From Cervus elaphus (taxonomy: Eukaryota; Chordata; Mammalia; Artiodactyla; Cervidae), in contig NC_057825.1 of NCBI RefSeq assembly GCF_910594005.1, forward strand, positions 45,291,037 through 45,355,036: DNA of 64,000 nt. Direction: 5' to 3'. This document shows, in pieces, positions 41,201 to 47,970 of the stretch. The notes under the pieces were generated by a model, which was given only the letters and a program-made list of their open reading frames with translations, did no database searches and had not been told where the DNA came from. Numbering within the stretch: position 1 is the stretch's first letter; each line of letters begins with the position of its first letter. Made by a program: the position numbers and the translations under genes.

Positions 41201-44200
41201 TAATGTGGGTAATTTTTTTTGCTTCAGCAAAAAGAATTCTGTTACAATAAATGGAGTTGTGGTTTGTTCTTACAGAATGTGGATATACTTAAAGATCCTG
41301 AAACAGTCAAGCAACTTGGTAGCATACTGAAAACAAATGTGAGAGCTTGCAAAGCAGTTGGACACCCATTTGTGATTCAGCTTGGGAGAATTTATTTAGA
41401 TATGCTTAATGTATACAAGTGCCTCAGTGAAAATATTTCTGCAGCTATTCAAGCTAATGGTAAGCAATTCTGAATTCTCATGAAATGATATATTAAGTCA
41501 GTTCTACATTCACTGCCTTAGCCATAAGCATTTAGCACTTTTGACAAAATACCTCCCATGCTTTAGGCAATCTTCAACAATTTTTAATGAGTCGCACTTG
41601 CCCCTTTCCCTTATAAAATTAGTCTCGTTTCCCAGGAAATTAGTCTGTGTCCTCTCGTTTTTTGGGGCATTCTGGGTGGCTGAGTCGGGAAGATCCCCTG
41701 GAGGGGGAAATGACAGCACACTCTAGTACTCTAGTCCTCTTGCCTGGAAAAATCCCGGGGACAAGAGATTCTGGCAAGCTATAGTTCATAGGGTTGCAAA
41801 GAGCTGGACATAAATGAGCACTAGCACTCTTTGTCTTTAGGTTTTCTAATGGAGAGTGGAAACAAATATTATCTGAAGTACACTGCCAGTGTAGAATTTT
41901 AGTTGTCAAATTGGATTCCACCTGATTCTGTTTTTTAGGTGAGATGGTTACAAAGCAACCATTGATTAGAAGTATGCGAACAGTAAAAAGAGAAACTTTA
42001 AAGTTAATATCTGGTTGGGTGAGCCGGTCTAATGATCCACAGATGGTAAGTGAGATGTCATTTTTGTTTTTTAAAGTTGATACTGCACTCTCTAGAATGT
42101 GTGCATTTAGCTATTTAAAAGGTAATTTAGATGTTTACATTTGGTGTTACTTTATAGCATTCTATTTATTGGAGTTCTGGAGTTTGTTAAAATAGTAAGA
42201 TCCTTTCTCCAGGGGATCTTCCCAACCCAGGAATTGAACACAGGTCTTCTGCATTGCACGCAGATTCTTTTACCCGCTGAGCCACCAGGGAAGCCCAAGA
42301 TATATGCCTTCTTCCAAAGAAATTTCTGTTGGTAGGGGGAGGGTGGTGATTTTTTTTGGGTCATTTTTACTTTCCATGGATAGAGTTCAAATGAAATTTT
42401 TTTTCCTGATGGTTTTGGGAGCCATTTGTAAAGCTGTCATAAGAGCTGTTTACCTTCTTAGTGGGAATAAGCAGTTTCCTAGTTGAAAGTCTCTTTTGTT
42501 GTCTTATTCCTGTCAGTCTTAAATGGTTTTCAGAAAGTAACTAGCTCCATATGCGTGAACTTGGGAGAGCTGTTTATGTTTAGTTATTGTTAAACCTTTC
42601 GTTCTTTGGGTCCTTGGAACATTATGATAAATCCTTTCCTGTTCATCACTATTGTGTGGAAGTAGCATTGAAAACTGCGCTACTTACTTTCATAAATTTG
42701 ATATTTTACTACTGTTCCTATTGATAATGGAAAATTTTTTCAGGAAATTACCAAGGTATCAAACTAGTTTGCAGCTAAGATTTATGTTGAACTTTGGGGC
42801 TGTGAATTCAAAGATAGTCAAATAATTCAGATCCAGTGTGTAGGAAAATAAATTCAATGTTAAGAGTGGAAATATGAGAGTGGGCAAGGAAAGGATAAGT
42901 GAGGCATGGGTATGAAGTATACAGTATGGGAAATAGTGTATAATAGTCAAGAACTAATATCTTTTTATAGTGACAGACCATAACTAGATTTAATGTGATC
43001 ATTTTAGAATGTATAAAAATATTAAATCACTAGACTGTGTTAATAGGAACTAATGTCATGTAGGTCAAAAAAAGGATGTAACGTACAAACCTGGTATATA
43101 AAATTTACACTGCTGTATGTTTTATAAGAAAGTTGAGTAAATCTTAAAACATTTTTATCACAACTTTTTTTCTGTTTGTATCTATATGAGGTGTTATATA
43201 TAAGATATCTATGATGATCACTAAACTTATCTTCTATAATCATTTCATGATGTATGTAAGTAAACTTGTACAACTTAATCACGTCTGAGTAGAACTTAAA
43301 GGAAGAAAAAGAAGGGAGAATCGGTTCTAGTTAAGAGAAAACCTAGTAAGTAAAAGAAAAATAATTTTGTGCTTATCCTTCAAATCTTACTAGGCCTGTT
43401 TTGTGTATTGGGACACTATTACTGTTTAGTTAAATGAAACATGATCATATTTATTGAGCACATCTTAATGGAGGATGTATTATAAAACATAAGAGTTTAC
43501 ACCTTAGACTGTTTATTGGGAATCTCGGAAAGCCTACCACGGTCTTTCTGGCATAGTGTAGTTCCTTTTTTGAGAGTAAGTAATGGTTATTATTTCTGAT
43601 AAACTATCGGTTCGCATTCATTAAATTTAAAAAAGCATTGATGGTGGATGTCTGATTTTGGTTAGATATGAATACTTTGGTGTACAGTTAGGCTTTACCC
43701 TCCCCATGCCTCACACACAGACACACAGTATCCCTAGAATCCTGGTCCTGCCATAATACTTAGAGCTAGTCACTTGATTGCAGGCCCCAGTTTTCTTTAA
43801 TAAGTATAGATTTAAACTGTACAATGGCCATGGCCCTTTTCTGCCTATTTTGAGTTCTTGATTTTTCTTTGTAAAGTTCTAATACACCAGAATTAAAGCC
43901 ATAAGAGTTTCCATTTTTCAGTAGATAATCAGCCTAAATTAAGTCTTACAAGGTGACATTGACCTAGCTGCTTAGTAAGTTAGCAAGTGCCTGGATTAAA
44001 ATTAAAAGTTTTCTTATTTTTTTTAAACAGGTAGCTGAAAATTTTGTTCCTCCTTTGTTGGATGCAGTTCTCATTGATTACCAGAGAAATGTCCCAGCTG
44101 CTAGAGAGCCAGAAGTACTTAGTACTATGGCTATTATTGTCAACAAGTTAGGAGGACATATAACAGCTGAAATACCTCAAATATTTGATGCTGTTTTTGA

Positions 44201-47040
44201 GTGCACATTGAATATGATAAATAAGGTATGCATTTTACATTTCAGTTACATAATGGCAAGTTTTACAGTTATTCATATAACTTTTAAAAGCGTAAATGAT
44301 GGCTGTCTATGAGCATAGCATAAATTTTAGGCTCTGATGTTAAAACATTTGAACTTCTAGATAAGAAAAGTACTTAAGAAAAGTACTTGTTTTTAAATTT
44401 GCCGAAGTTTTTTATTCAAATAGCAGCTAGCATTTATTTAAAACTTGAAACATTTTAGTCACTGGGTTTTTAGTAAAGTGTAGTATATGCTTATAAAGAA
44501 TGGGAAAATGTATTAACCAAAAGAAAAACATGTAAATATACGTGTACACATTTTACACAGTAGACTTTTCTAATCTGTGTTACTGATCTCAAAGTCACTT
44601 TAAAGTGGTAGCACATCTCTAGCAAGTCTCAATGCTAATAGAAAATGTGACAGTCTTTGTGGGTTTTGTTAAGTTCTCTTTATAATAAGATGACCTTGTA
44701 TTCCTTCATATTGACAATTCATTTGTGTAATGGATAGTAATTTTGTTCTCCCTTACCAGGTGAATTGTATTATCTGTGAGTTTGACTTTCAGTAGGCCAT
44801 ATATCTTAGGTCCACTAACAACTCCAAATATTTATAATGAATTAGGGCTTGCTTTCCCTCTTCCATCTAATACAGTTTAAGGCATTGAAACTTCTATTTT
44901 GTTCCCACCATTTATTTTTAGGACTTTGAAGAATATCCTGAACACAGAACGAACTTTTTCTTACTACTTCAGGCTGTCAATTCTCATTGTTTCCCAGCGT
45001 TCCTGGCTATTCCACCTGCACAGTTTAAGCTTGTTTTGGATTCTATTATTTGGGCTTTCAAACATACCATGAGGAATGTAGCAGATACAGGTAAATAACA
45101 TAAAAATGATGTTCTTTATTCATTTGCCTATCAACCCACAATCCACATACAGACACTTAAAGACAGACACCCATCTATCTATGTATTCATAGTTGCAGAC
45201 AAGAGGTATCATCACTTCACTTGTCATGGTTTTGTTTGAGTGCATCAGTAATGGATGTGGAGAGAATCAACTAAACCTTAAGAAATAATGGAAAGGTGGT
45301 AATGGTTAGATTAGTCTGTAAGTAAGCAGTCATTGATTCTAATTTAACTCCATTACTGAGTCAAGATAATTTAGGCAAATAATTGTCTTCAGTTTAAGAA
45401 AAAAAAAAAACAAGAGGGACTTTGAATTGTTTAATAGCTGAAGTACTATTGTGAATGTTGTCAGTATGAAATAACTTGGTTGGCTTTATATCTTTTAGGC
45501 TTACAGATACTTTTTACATTGTTACAAAATGTTGCACAAGAAGAAGCTGCAGCTCAGAGTTTTTATCAGACTTATTTTTGTGATATTCTTCAGCATATCT
45601 TTTCTGTTGTGACAGACACCTCGCATACTGCTGGTAAGAATTTAAAGCTGTAAAAATTCTATGTTCCTTCTGATTGTTATTACATCTTAGAGTTTAATGA
45701 TGTCCTTCTTATCAACAGGTTTAACAATGCATGCATCTATCCTTGCATATATGTTTAATTTGGTTGAAGAAGGAAAAATAAGTACACCATTAAATCCTGG
45801 AAATCCAGTTAACAACCAAATGTTTATTCAGGAATATGTGGCTAATCTTCTTAAGTCCGCATTCCCTCATCTACAAGAGTAAATATCCCTTTTTATAAAC
45901 TTAAATTTTTTTCAGGGTTTTTTTTTAAGCGATTAATCATTGTGTTTTAACTTGCAGCGCTCAAGTAAAGCTCTTTGTGACAGGACTTTTCAGCTTAAAT
46001 CAGGATATTCCTGCATTCAAGGAACATCTTCGGGATTTCCTGGTACAGATAAAGGTATGTATTTTATTTGCAGTTTCAGAAATATTGAGAGTAAATACTG
46101 ATTGAATTCTTGCATCCAGAATTGACCACTTTTTGTAATGAGCAAAATAAGTGTGCTTTTAAAATAATGTACAGTCTTACTCTTGAGATAGATTACAGAA
46201 AGGAAAACTTTAAATCAAGGCCAGAAGAGGAGATAGGTTTAAAATGTTTGCGGTAACTTATGTCTATTGCAACATTGTGATTGAATCCCATAGATATTTT
46301 TAAAGGAGTAGGGGGAAGGAACTACATTGATAGTTCCTCTTGGGATTTTCCACATTGTTAGTACAGAATTCATTTTAGGGGGAACCATGATGATTAGCAG
46401 ATACCAGCCTGTTTTTTACTGCTGTTAGAATGCTTTGTTGACTTATGGGAAGAGGAATTTTTGTTGTATCACATCGTGTTTTAAAGAAATCAAAAAGAGT
46501 TGATGAATTCTTGTCCTTATCTATTAAATAAGAATTGATCACACATAACATATGCAGGTTTTCCCCCCCTCCAAAATACAAAGTTTTTTTTTTTTAATTA
46601 GGTGTAAAAAAAAAAGCTAATTCGTAGAGTTATAAAGGATGAAGATTGATAACATAGCTATGAGGACACTGATAATATACTTAAACTTGATCATTAGTCT
46701 TTCTTATTATCATTGCTCTTGAAGTATGTTTTATATGGGGCATTATACTATCCCTCTTTTGTAATCTTTCCCTCCCAACTAACACATTTAGTTTTTAATT
46801 CAACTGTGTAGAATTATATATATAATTTAAGCCCAACGATTGATGGATAAATTACATTGCTAAGTATGATGACAGTTAACTATCTTTTCACAGGAGTTTG
46901 CAGGTGAAGATACATCAGATCTCTTTTTGGAAGAACGAGAAACAGCCCTTCGACAGGCTCAGGAAGAGAAACACAAACTTCAGATGTCTGTCCCAGGCAT
47001 CCTCAATCCACATGAGATTCCAGAAGAAATGTGTGATTAA
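11086..47040 (+). CDS. XPO1: Exportin-1 (CRM1), 24 coding exons, complete
   Basis: Nuclear export receptor of the importin-beta family. With RanGTP it binds leucine-rich export signals and moves cargo through nuclear pores. Coding exons: 11086-11211, 16328-16429, 19956-20028, 33132-33193, 33422-33466, 34145-34326, 35679-35727, 35811-35930, 37024-37152, 37806-37964, 38956-39153, 39490-39628, 39833-40014, 40094-40250, 40342-40505, 40812-40946, 41276-41459, 41939-42045, 44031-44225, 44922-45090, 45499-45633, 45719-45878, 45958-46054, 46894-47040. Joined in frame they encode 1,071 residues, the usual family length, with no internal stop. The start MPAIMTMLADHAARQ and end EIPEEMCD match the mammalian protein. 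Known regions: importin-beta N-terminal domain about 46-112, exportin-1-like domain about 123-268, HEAT9 acidic loop about 423-448, NES groove (HEAT 11-12) about 510-597 with Cys528, CRM1 C-terminal domain about 709-1027. All introns are GT-AG except intron 7 (GC-AG). Identification is essentially certain. Confidence 0.98.
12347..12540 (+). mobile_element. Bov-tA SINE in intron 2
   Basis: Head GGACTTCCTTGGTGGCTCAG and body 'ccactccagtattcttgctc'; tail ends near GTGACTGAACAACA. Confidence 0.85.
15247..15623 (-). mobile_element. Young ruminant L1 3' fragment with target duplication
   Basis: Reverse L1 3' UTR: T-rich (reversed poly-A) start, then the block around 'cccatcctgaacccccttcc'. Flanked by identical 12-bp TAGAATTGACAG at 15235-15246 and 15624-15635, showing a 5'-truncated insertion. 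Confidence 0.85.
16328..16429 (+). CDS. XPO1: XPO1 exon 3, residues 43-76
   Basis: Acceptor ATTTTAG, donor GTAAGC, phase 0 at both ends (102 bp). Starts the Ran-binding importin-beta N-terminal domain. Confidence 0.97.
16430..19955 (+). other. XPO1: XPO1 intron 3
   Basis: 3.5 kb, AT-rich, with T-runs around 16670-16710. I recognise no transposable element, which contrasts with the neighbouring introns 2 and 4. Confidence 0.65.
19956..20028 (+). CDS. XPO1: XPO1 exon 4, residues 77-100
   Basis: Acceptor TTTTCAG, donor GTAGGA; 73 bp, leaving one base of codon Gly101. Continues the importin-beta N-terminal domain (YYGLQILENVIKTRWKILPR). Confidence 0.97.
22794..23896 (-). mobile_element. L1 3' region split by a CHR SINE
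   Basis: Reverse L1: 3' UTR ('ccttgtgctgtacaataggt') followed by ORF2 C-terminal antisense sequence after 23405. A SINE at 23166-23392 interrupts it. Confidence 0.8.
23166..23392 (-). mobile_element. CHR-type SINE in L1
   Basis: Reversed CHR SINE with 'accactggactgccagagaa' head; flanked by 12-bp CTTCCATAGTTT at 23154-23165 and 23393-23404. Confidence 0.8.
24230..24475 (+). mobile_element. Ancient LINE remnant
   Basis: Diverged match to the same old LINE block as at about 2.9-3.3 kb ('cagtaacatcctaactgggc', 'aactaatcaggtcattccta'). Family uncertain. Confidence 0.3.
24478..25000 (-). mobile_element. Old L1 fragment
   Basis: Reverse L1 3' sequence ('ggttttattaaggtatattt'), then ORF2 antisense ('actgttctccaaaatgattg'). 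Confidence 0.6.
25391..25508 (+). mobile_element. CHR-type SINE
   Basis: 'ctggtggtccggtggttgac' head and 'cctggttgggaaactaagat' body, ending in an A-rich tail. Confidence 0.7.
25545..25985 (-). mobile_element. Old L1 fragment
   Basis: Reverse L1 3' UTR-like sequence ('gtgattaaatgtacatattt', 'ccatccttactattcatctc'). Confidence 0.55.
26739..27261 (-). mobile_element. BovB LINE 3' fragment inside L1
   Basis: Reverse BovB 3' region flanked by near-identical 11-bp AGCCAAGACGT (26728-26738) and AGCCAAAACGT (27262-27272). The opposite strand keeps parts of the RT C-terminal frame. Confidence 0.85.
27683..27897 (-). mobile_element. Bov-tA SINE inside L1 3' UTR
   Basis: Reverse Bov-tA: 'gttgttgctgttgtcactaa' start and reversed head 'gccgccagggaagcc'. 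Confidence 0.85.
28580..29838 (-). mobile_element. BovB (RTE) LINE, 5'-truncated, about 1.26 kb
   Basis: Reverse BovB from its GTTCAG-repeat 3' terminus into the reverse transcriptase region. On the - strand, 29223-28852 reads LGSKITADGDCSHEIERRLL and VMTNLDSILKSRD, and 29737-29546 reads VQAGFRKGRN, all RTE RT motifs. Broken by stops and frameshifts, so inactive. Confidence 0.92.
30479..30605 (-). mobile_element. CHR-type SINE
   Basis: Reversed: 'tttatttatttattcttttg' tail, 'aaccactaggcaaccagggg' head. Confidence 0.65.
31595..31808 (+). mobile_element. Bov-tA SINE in intron 4
   Basis: Near full-length, GGGCTTTCCTGGTGGCTCAG head to GAGTCAGACACGACTGACTAAGC, close to consensus. TTCATTGG flanks it (31587-31594 and 31809-31816). 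Confidence 0.9.
33132..33193 (+). CDS. XPO1: XPO1 exon 5, residues 101-121
   Basis: Lies after the 13.1-kb intron 4. Acceptor TTTTTAATAG, donor GTAAGA. Completes Gly101 and reads IKKYVVGLIIKTSSDPTCVE. Confidence 0.97.
33422..33466 (+). CDS. XPO1: XPO1 exon 6, residues 122-136
   Basis: 45-bp exon in phase 0, acceptor TTTTCTTAG, donor GTGAGA. Short and a multiple of three, so skipping it would keep the frame. Confidence 0.96.
34145..34326 (+). CDS. XPO1: XPO1 exon 7, residues 137-196, GC donor
   Basis: Acceptor ATTTTAG. The exon ends ...AAAGACAG and is followed by GCAAGT, a consensus GC-type donor. The nearby GT (four bases on) would add four nucleotides and break the frame into exon 8. Part of the exportin-1-like domain. 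Confidence 0.96.
34897..34948. repeat. Duplicated 13-mer around an A-rich (AAT)n tract
   Basis: AAAAGACTAGATT occurs at 34897-34909 and 34936-34948, with 26 bp of A-rich (AAT)n sequence between. It looks like a poly(A)-tail-only insertion. Confidence 0.7.
34949..35076 (+). mobile_element. CHR-type SINE in intron 7 with target duplication
   Basis: 'ccctggtggcccagtggtta' head. AAAAGACTAGATT at 34936-34948 and AAAAGACTATGTT at 35077-35089 flank it. A third copy sits at 34897-34909. Confidence 0.75.
35233..35430 (+). mobile_element. Bov-tA SINE in intron 7
   Basis: Starts CCTGGTGGCTCAGACAG, ends near AGTCAGACACAAGCAG. It landed in the T-rich tail of the reversed CHR SINE that follows. Confidence 0.85.
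35431..35541 (-). mobile_element. CHR-type SINE in intron 7
   Basis: 'ggctgtgccatgtcttagtt' through 'cactggaccaccaggaaagt', reversed. The left tail is displaced by the Bov-tA. Confidence 0.75.
35679..35727 (+). CDS. XPO1: XPO1 exon 8, residues 197-213
   Basis: 49 bp; acceptor TTCTTTAG, donor GTAAGT. Completes Ser197 from the AG left by exon 7 and reads MCNEFSQIFQLCQFVM. Confidence 0.97.
35811..35930 (+). CDS. XPO1: XPO1 exon 9, residues 214-253
   Basis: 120 bp, phase 0, after an 83-bp intron. Acceptor TTATTGTAG, donor GTATGT. HEAT-repeat segment of the exportin-1-like domain. Confidence 0.97.
37024..37152 (+). CDS. XPO1: XPO1 exon 10, residues 254-296
   Basis: 129 bp, phase 0. Acceptor AAAATAG, donor GTAATG. 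HEAT-repeat segment beginning FLNVPMFRNVSLKC. Confidence 0.97.
37806..37964 (+). CDS. XPO1: XPO1 exon 11, residues 297-349
   Basis: 159 bp, phase 0. Acceptor AATTTGCAG, donor GTAGGC. A T21 run lies 41 bp past the donor (38006-38026). Confidence 0.97.
38430..38715 (-). mobile_element. Old L1 fragment in intron 11
   Basis: Reverse L1 3' sequence ('ttcatataactggaattata', 'catctgttgagcatttcaat'). Confidence 0.55.
38956..39153 (+). CDS. XPO1: XPO1 exon 12, residues 350-415
   Basis: 198 bp, phase 0. Acceptor TCTGTGTAG, donor GTAACA. Includes the Ser/Pro-rich loop SPFSTSASPLLSGSQHFD. Confidence 0.97.
39490..39628 (+). CDS. XPO1: XPO1 exon 13, residues 416-461, HEAT9 loop
   Basis: 139 bp; donor GTAAGT splits codon 462. 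Carries the acidic HEAT9 loop (about 423-448, EEVLVVENDQGEVVREF), which in the known mechanism couples RanGTP binding to NES release. Confidence 0.97.
39833..40014 (+). CDS. XPO1: XPO1 exon 14, residues 462-522
   Basis: 182 bp. Acceptor TTCCTTGTAG, donor GTATGC. Leads into the HEAT 11 outer helix of the NES groove. Confidence 0.97.
40094..40250 (+). CDS. XPO1: XPO1 exon 15, residues 523-574, NES groove with Cys528
   Basis: Lies after a 79-bp intron. Codon 528 (TGT, 40109-40111, in DLLGLCEQ) is the reactive cysteine modified by leptomycin B and selinexor-type inhibitors. Glu571 (in NKLFEF), a cancer mutation hotspot in human XPO1, is also present. Both fall at the human numbers, so the joined frame is right up to here. 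Confidence 0.98.
40342..40505 (+). CDS. XPO1: XPO1 exon 16, residues 575-629
   Basis: 164 bp after a 91-bp intron; acceptor GTTAAG, which is a weaker site. Completes the HEAT 12 side of the NES groove. Confidence 0.97.
40812..40946 (+). CDS. XPO1: XPO1 exon 17, residues 630-674
   Basis: 135 bp, phase 0. Acceptor TTTTAACATAG, donor GTAAGT. Confidence 0.97.
41276..41459 (+). CDS. XPO1: XPO1 exon 18, residues 675-735
   Basis: 184 bp. Acceptor TTCTTACAG, donor GTAAGC. Overlaps the start of the CRM1 C-terminal domain (about 709). Confidence 0.97.
41668..41822 (+). mobile_element. Bov-tA SINE (internally deleted) in intron 18
   Basis: Head GGGCATTCTGGGTGGCTGAG joins straight to GGAAGATCCCCTGGAGG, so the middle of the tRNA region is missing. 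It occupies about a third of a 479-bp intron. Confidence 0.75.
41939..42045 (+). CDS. XPO1: XPO1 exon 19, residues 736-771
   Basis: 107 bp. Acceptor TTTTTTAG is followed by GTGAGA, so the exon itself begins with a donor-like hexamer. Donor GTAAGT... reads ATG|GTAAGTG. Confidence 0.97.
42206..42299 (-). mobile_element. Bov-tA SINE fragment in intron 19
   Basis: Only the reversed head half remains: 'ccaggggatcttcccaaccc' to 'gctgagccaccagggaagcc'. Confidence 0.8.
44031..44225 (+). CDS. XPO1: XPO1 exon 20, residues 772-836
   Basis: 195 bp, phase 0, after the 1,985-bp intron 19. Acceptor TTTTAAACAG, donor GTATGC. CRM1 C-terminal domain. Confidence 0.97.
44922..45090 (+). CDS. XPO1: XPO1 exon 21, residues 837-892
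   Basis: 169 bp; acceptor TTATTTTTAG, donor GTAAAT. CRM1 C-terminal domain helices. Confidence 0.97.
45499..45633 (+). CDS. XPO1: XPO1 exon 22, residues 893-937
   Basis: 135 bp; acceptor ATCTTTTAG, donor GTAAGA. Phase 1 at both ends. Confidence 0.97.
45719..45878 (+). CDS. XPO1: XPO1 exon 23, residues 938-990
   Basis: 160 bp after an 85-bp intron. Donor CAAGA|GTAAAT. Reading through gives a TAA at once, so splicing is required to continue. Confidence 0.97.
45958..46054 (+). CDS. XPO1: XPO1 exon 24, residues 991-1023
   Basis: 97 bp after a 79-bp intron; acceptor ACTTGCAG, donor GTATGT. Ends the CRM1 C-terminal domain. Confidence 0.97.
46894..47040 (+). CDS. XPO1: XPO1 exon 25 coding part, residues 1024-1071
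   Basis: Acceptor TCACAG; stop TAA at 47038-47040. Encodes the C-terminal helix and acidic tail, which in known structures tune NES affinity. It has ERETALRQAQEEKHKLQ where, from memory, human has I, D and R at three of these places, plus Leu for Phe near PGILNPHE. These would be mild differences in the least conserved part. Confidence 0.97.
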   Translation, partial: EFAGEDTSDLFLEERETALRQAQEEKHKLQMSVPGILNPHEIPEEMCD

Positions 47041-47970
47041 AATCAGAAGTCATGCTGGGTTGTTTTTTTTTTTTCTTCTTCTTCTTTTTTTCTTTTCCTC
47101 TGCAACTCTTGTTAGCAGATGAAAACAGCATCTGGATATTTGTCGACCAAAATGATGCCAATTTGTAAATTAAAATGTCACCTAGTGGCCCTTTTTCTTA
47201 TGTGTTTTTTGTATAAGAAATTTTCTGTGAAATATCCTTCCATTGTTTAAGCTTTTGTTTTGGTCATCTTTATTTAGTTTGCATGAAGTTGAAAATTACG
47301 GCATTTTTAAAAATTTTAACTTCATCCCCATTTTGTGGCTGGGATGGGGGGAGGAGGCAAATCCAATTTGAACATATACTTGTAAATTCTGATGCGAAAG
47401 TATACAATTTTTTCCTGTAAACAATACCAGTTTTTAATTAGGGAGCATTTTCTTTCTAGCCTGTATTTCAGTCTAGAAGAAAAGATAATGAGTAAAACAG
47501 ATTGCGTTGTTAAAAGGATTATAGTGCTGCATTGTCTGAAGTTAGCACCTCTTGGACTGAATTGTTTGTCTAGACTACATGTATTACAAGTCTGTATGGC
47601 AAGTTTGCAGCAAGATCATGTGCATATCATCCCATTGTAAACGACTTCAAAAAATATGGGAACACAGTTAGTTATTTTTACACAGTTCTTTTTGTTTTTG
47701 TGTGTGTGTGCTGTCGCTTGTCGACAACAGCTTTTTGTTTTCCTCAATGAGGAGTGTTGCTCATTTGTGAGCCTTCATTAACTCAAAGTGAAATGGTTAA
47801 AAATATTTATCCTGTTAGAATAGGCTGCATCTTTTTAACAACTCATTAAAAACAAACAAAACAGAACTCTGGCTTTTGAGATGACTTATACTAATTTACA
47901 TTGTTTACCAAGCTGTAGTGCTTTAAGAACACTACTTAAAAAGCAAAATAAACTTGGTTTACATTTATTT
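47041..47970 (+). other. XPO1: XPO1 3' UTR
   Basis: Runs from the stop to just past AATAAA at 47947-47952, followed by a T-rich stretch. Includes a pyrimidine-rich TTC/T tract (about 47062-47097) and AT-rich stretches. The exact cleavage site is inferred. Another AATAAA at 48821-48826 could serve a longer isoform. Confidence 0.75.
47947..47952 (+). promoter_or_regulatory. XPO1: Poly(A) signal AATAAA for XPO1
   Basis: Canonical hexamer about 0.9 kb past the stop, with T-rich sequence 15-45 bp beyond it. An ATTAAA variant lies about 100 bp upstream, near 47845. Confidence 0.75.

Larger units (their letters stand above)
33194..46893 (+). other. XPO1: XPO1 introns 5-24, overview
   Basis: Intron sizes in order (5-24): 228, 678, 1352, 83, 1093, 653, 991, 336, 204, 79, 91, 306, 329, 479, 1985, 696, 408, 85, 79, 839 bp. 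Recognised repeats are CHR and Bov-tA in intron 7, an L1 piece in intron 11, Bov-tA in intron 18 and a Bov-tA fragment in intron 19. The others hold nothing I recognise. Confidence 0.75.
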
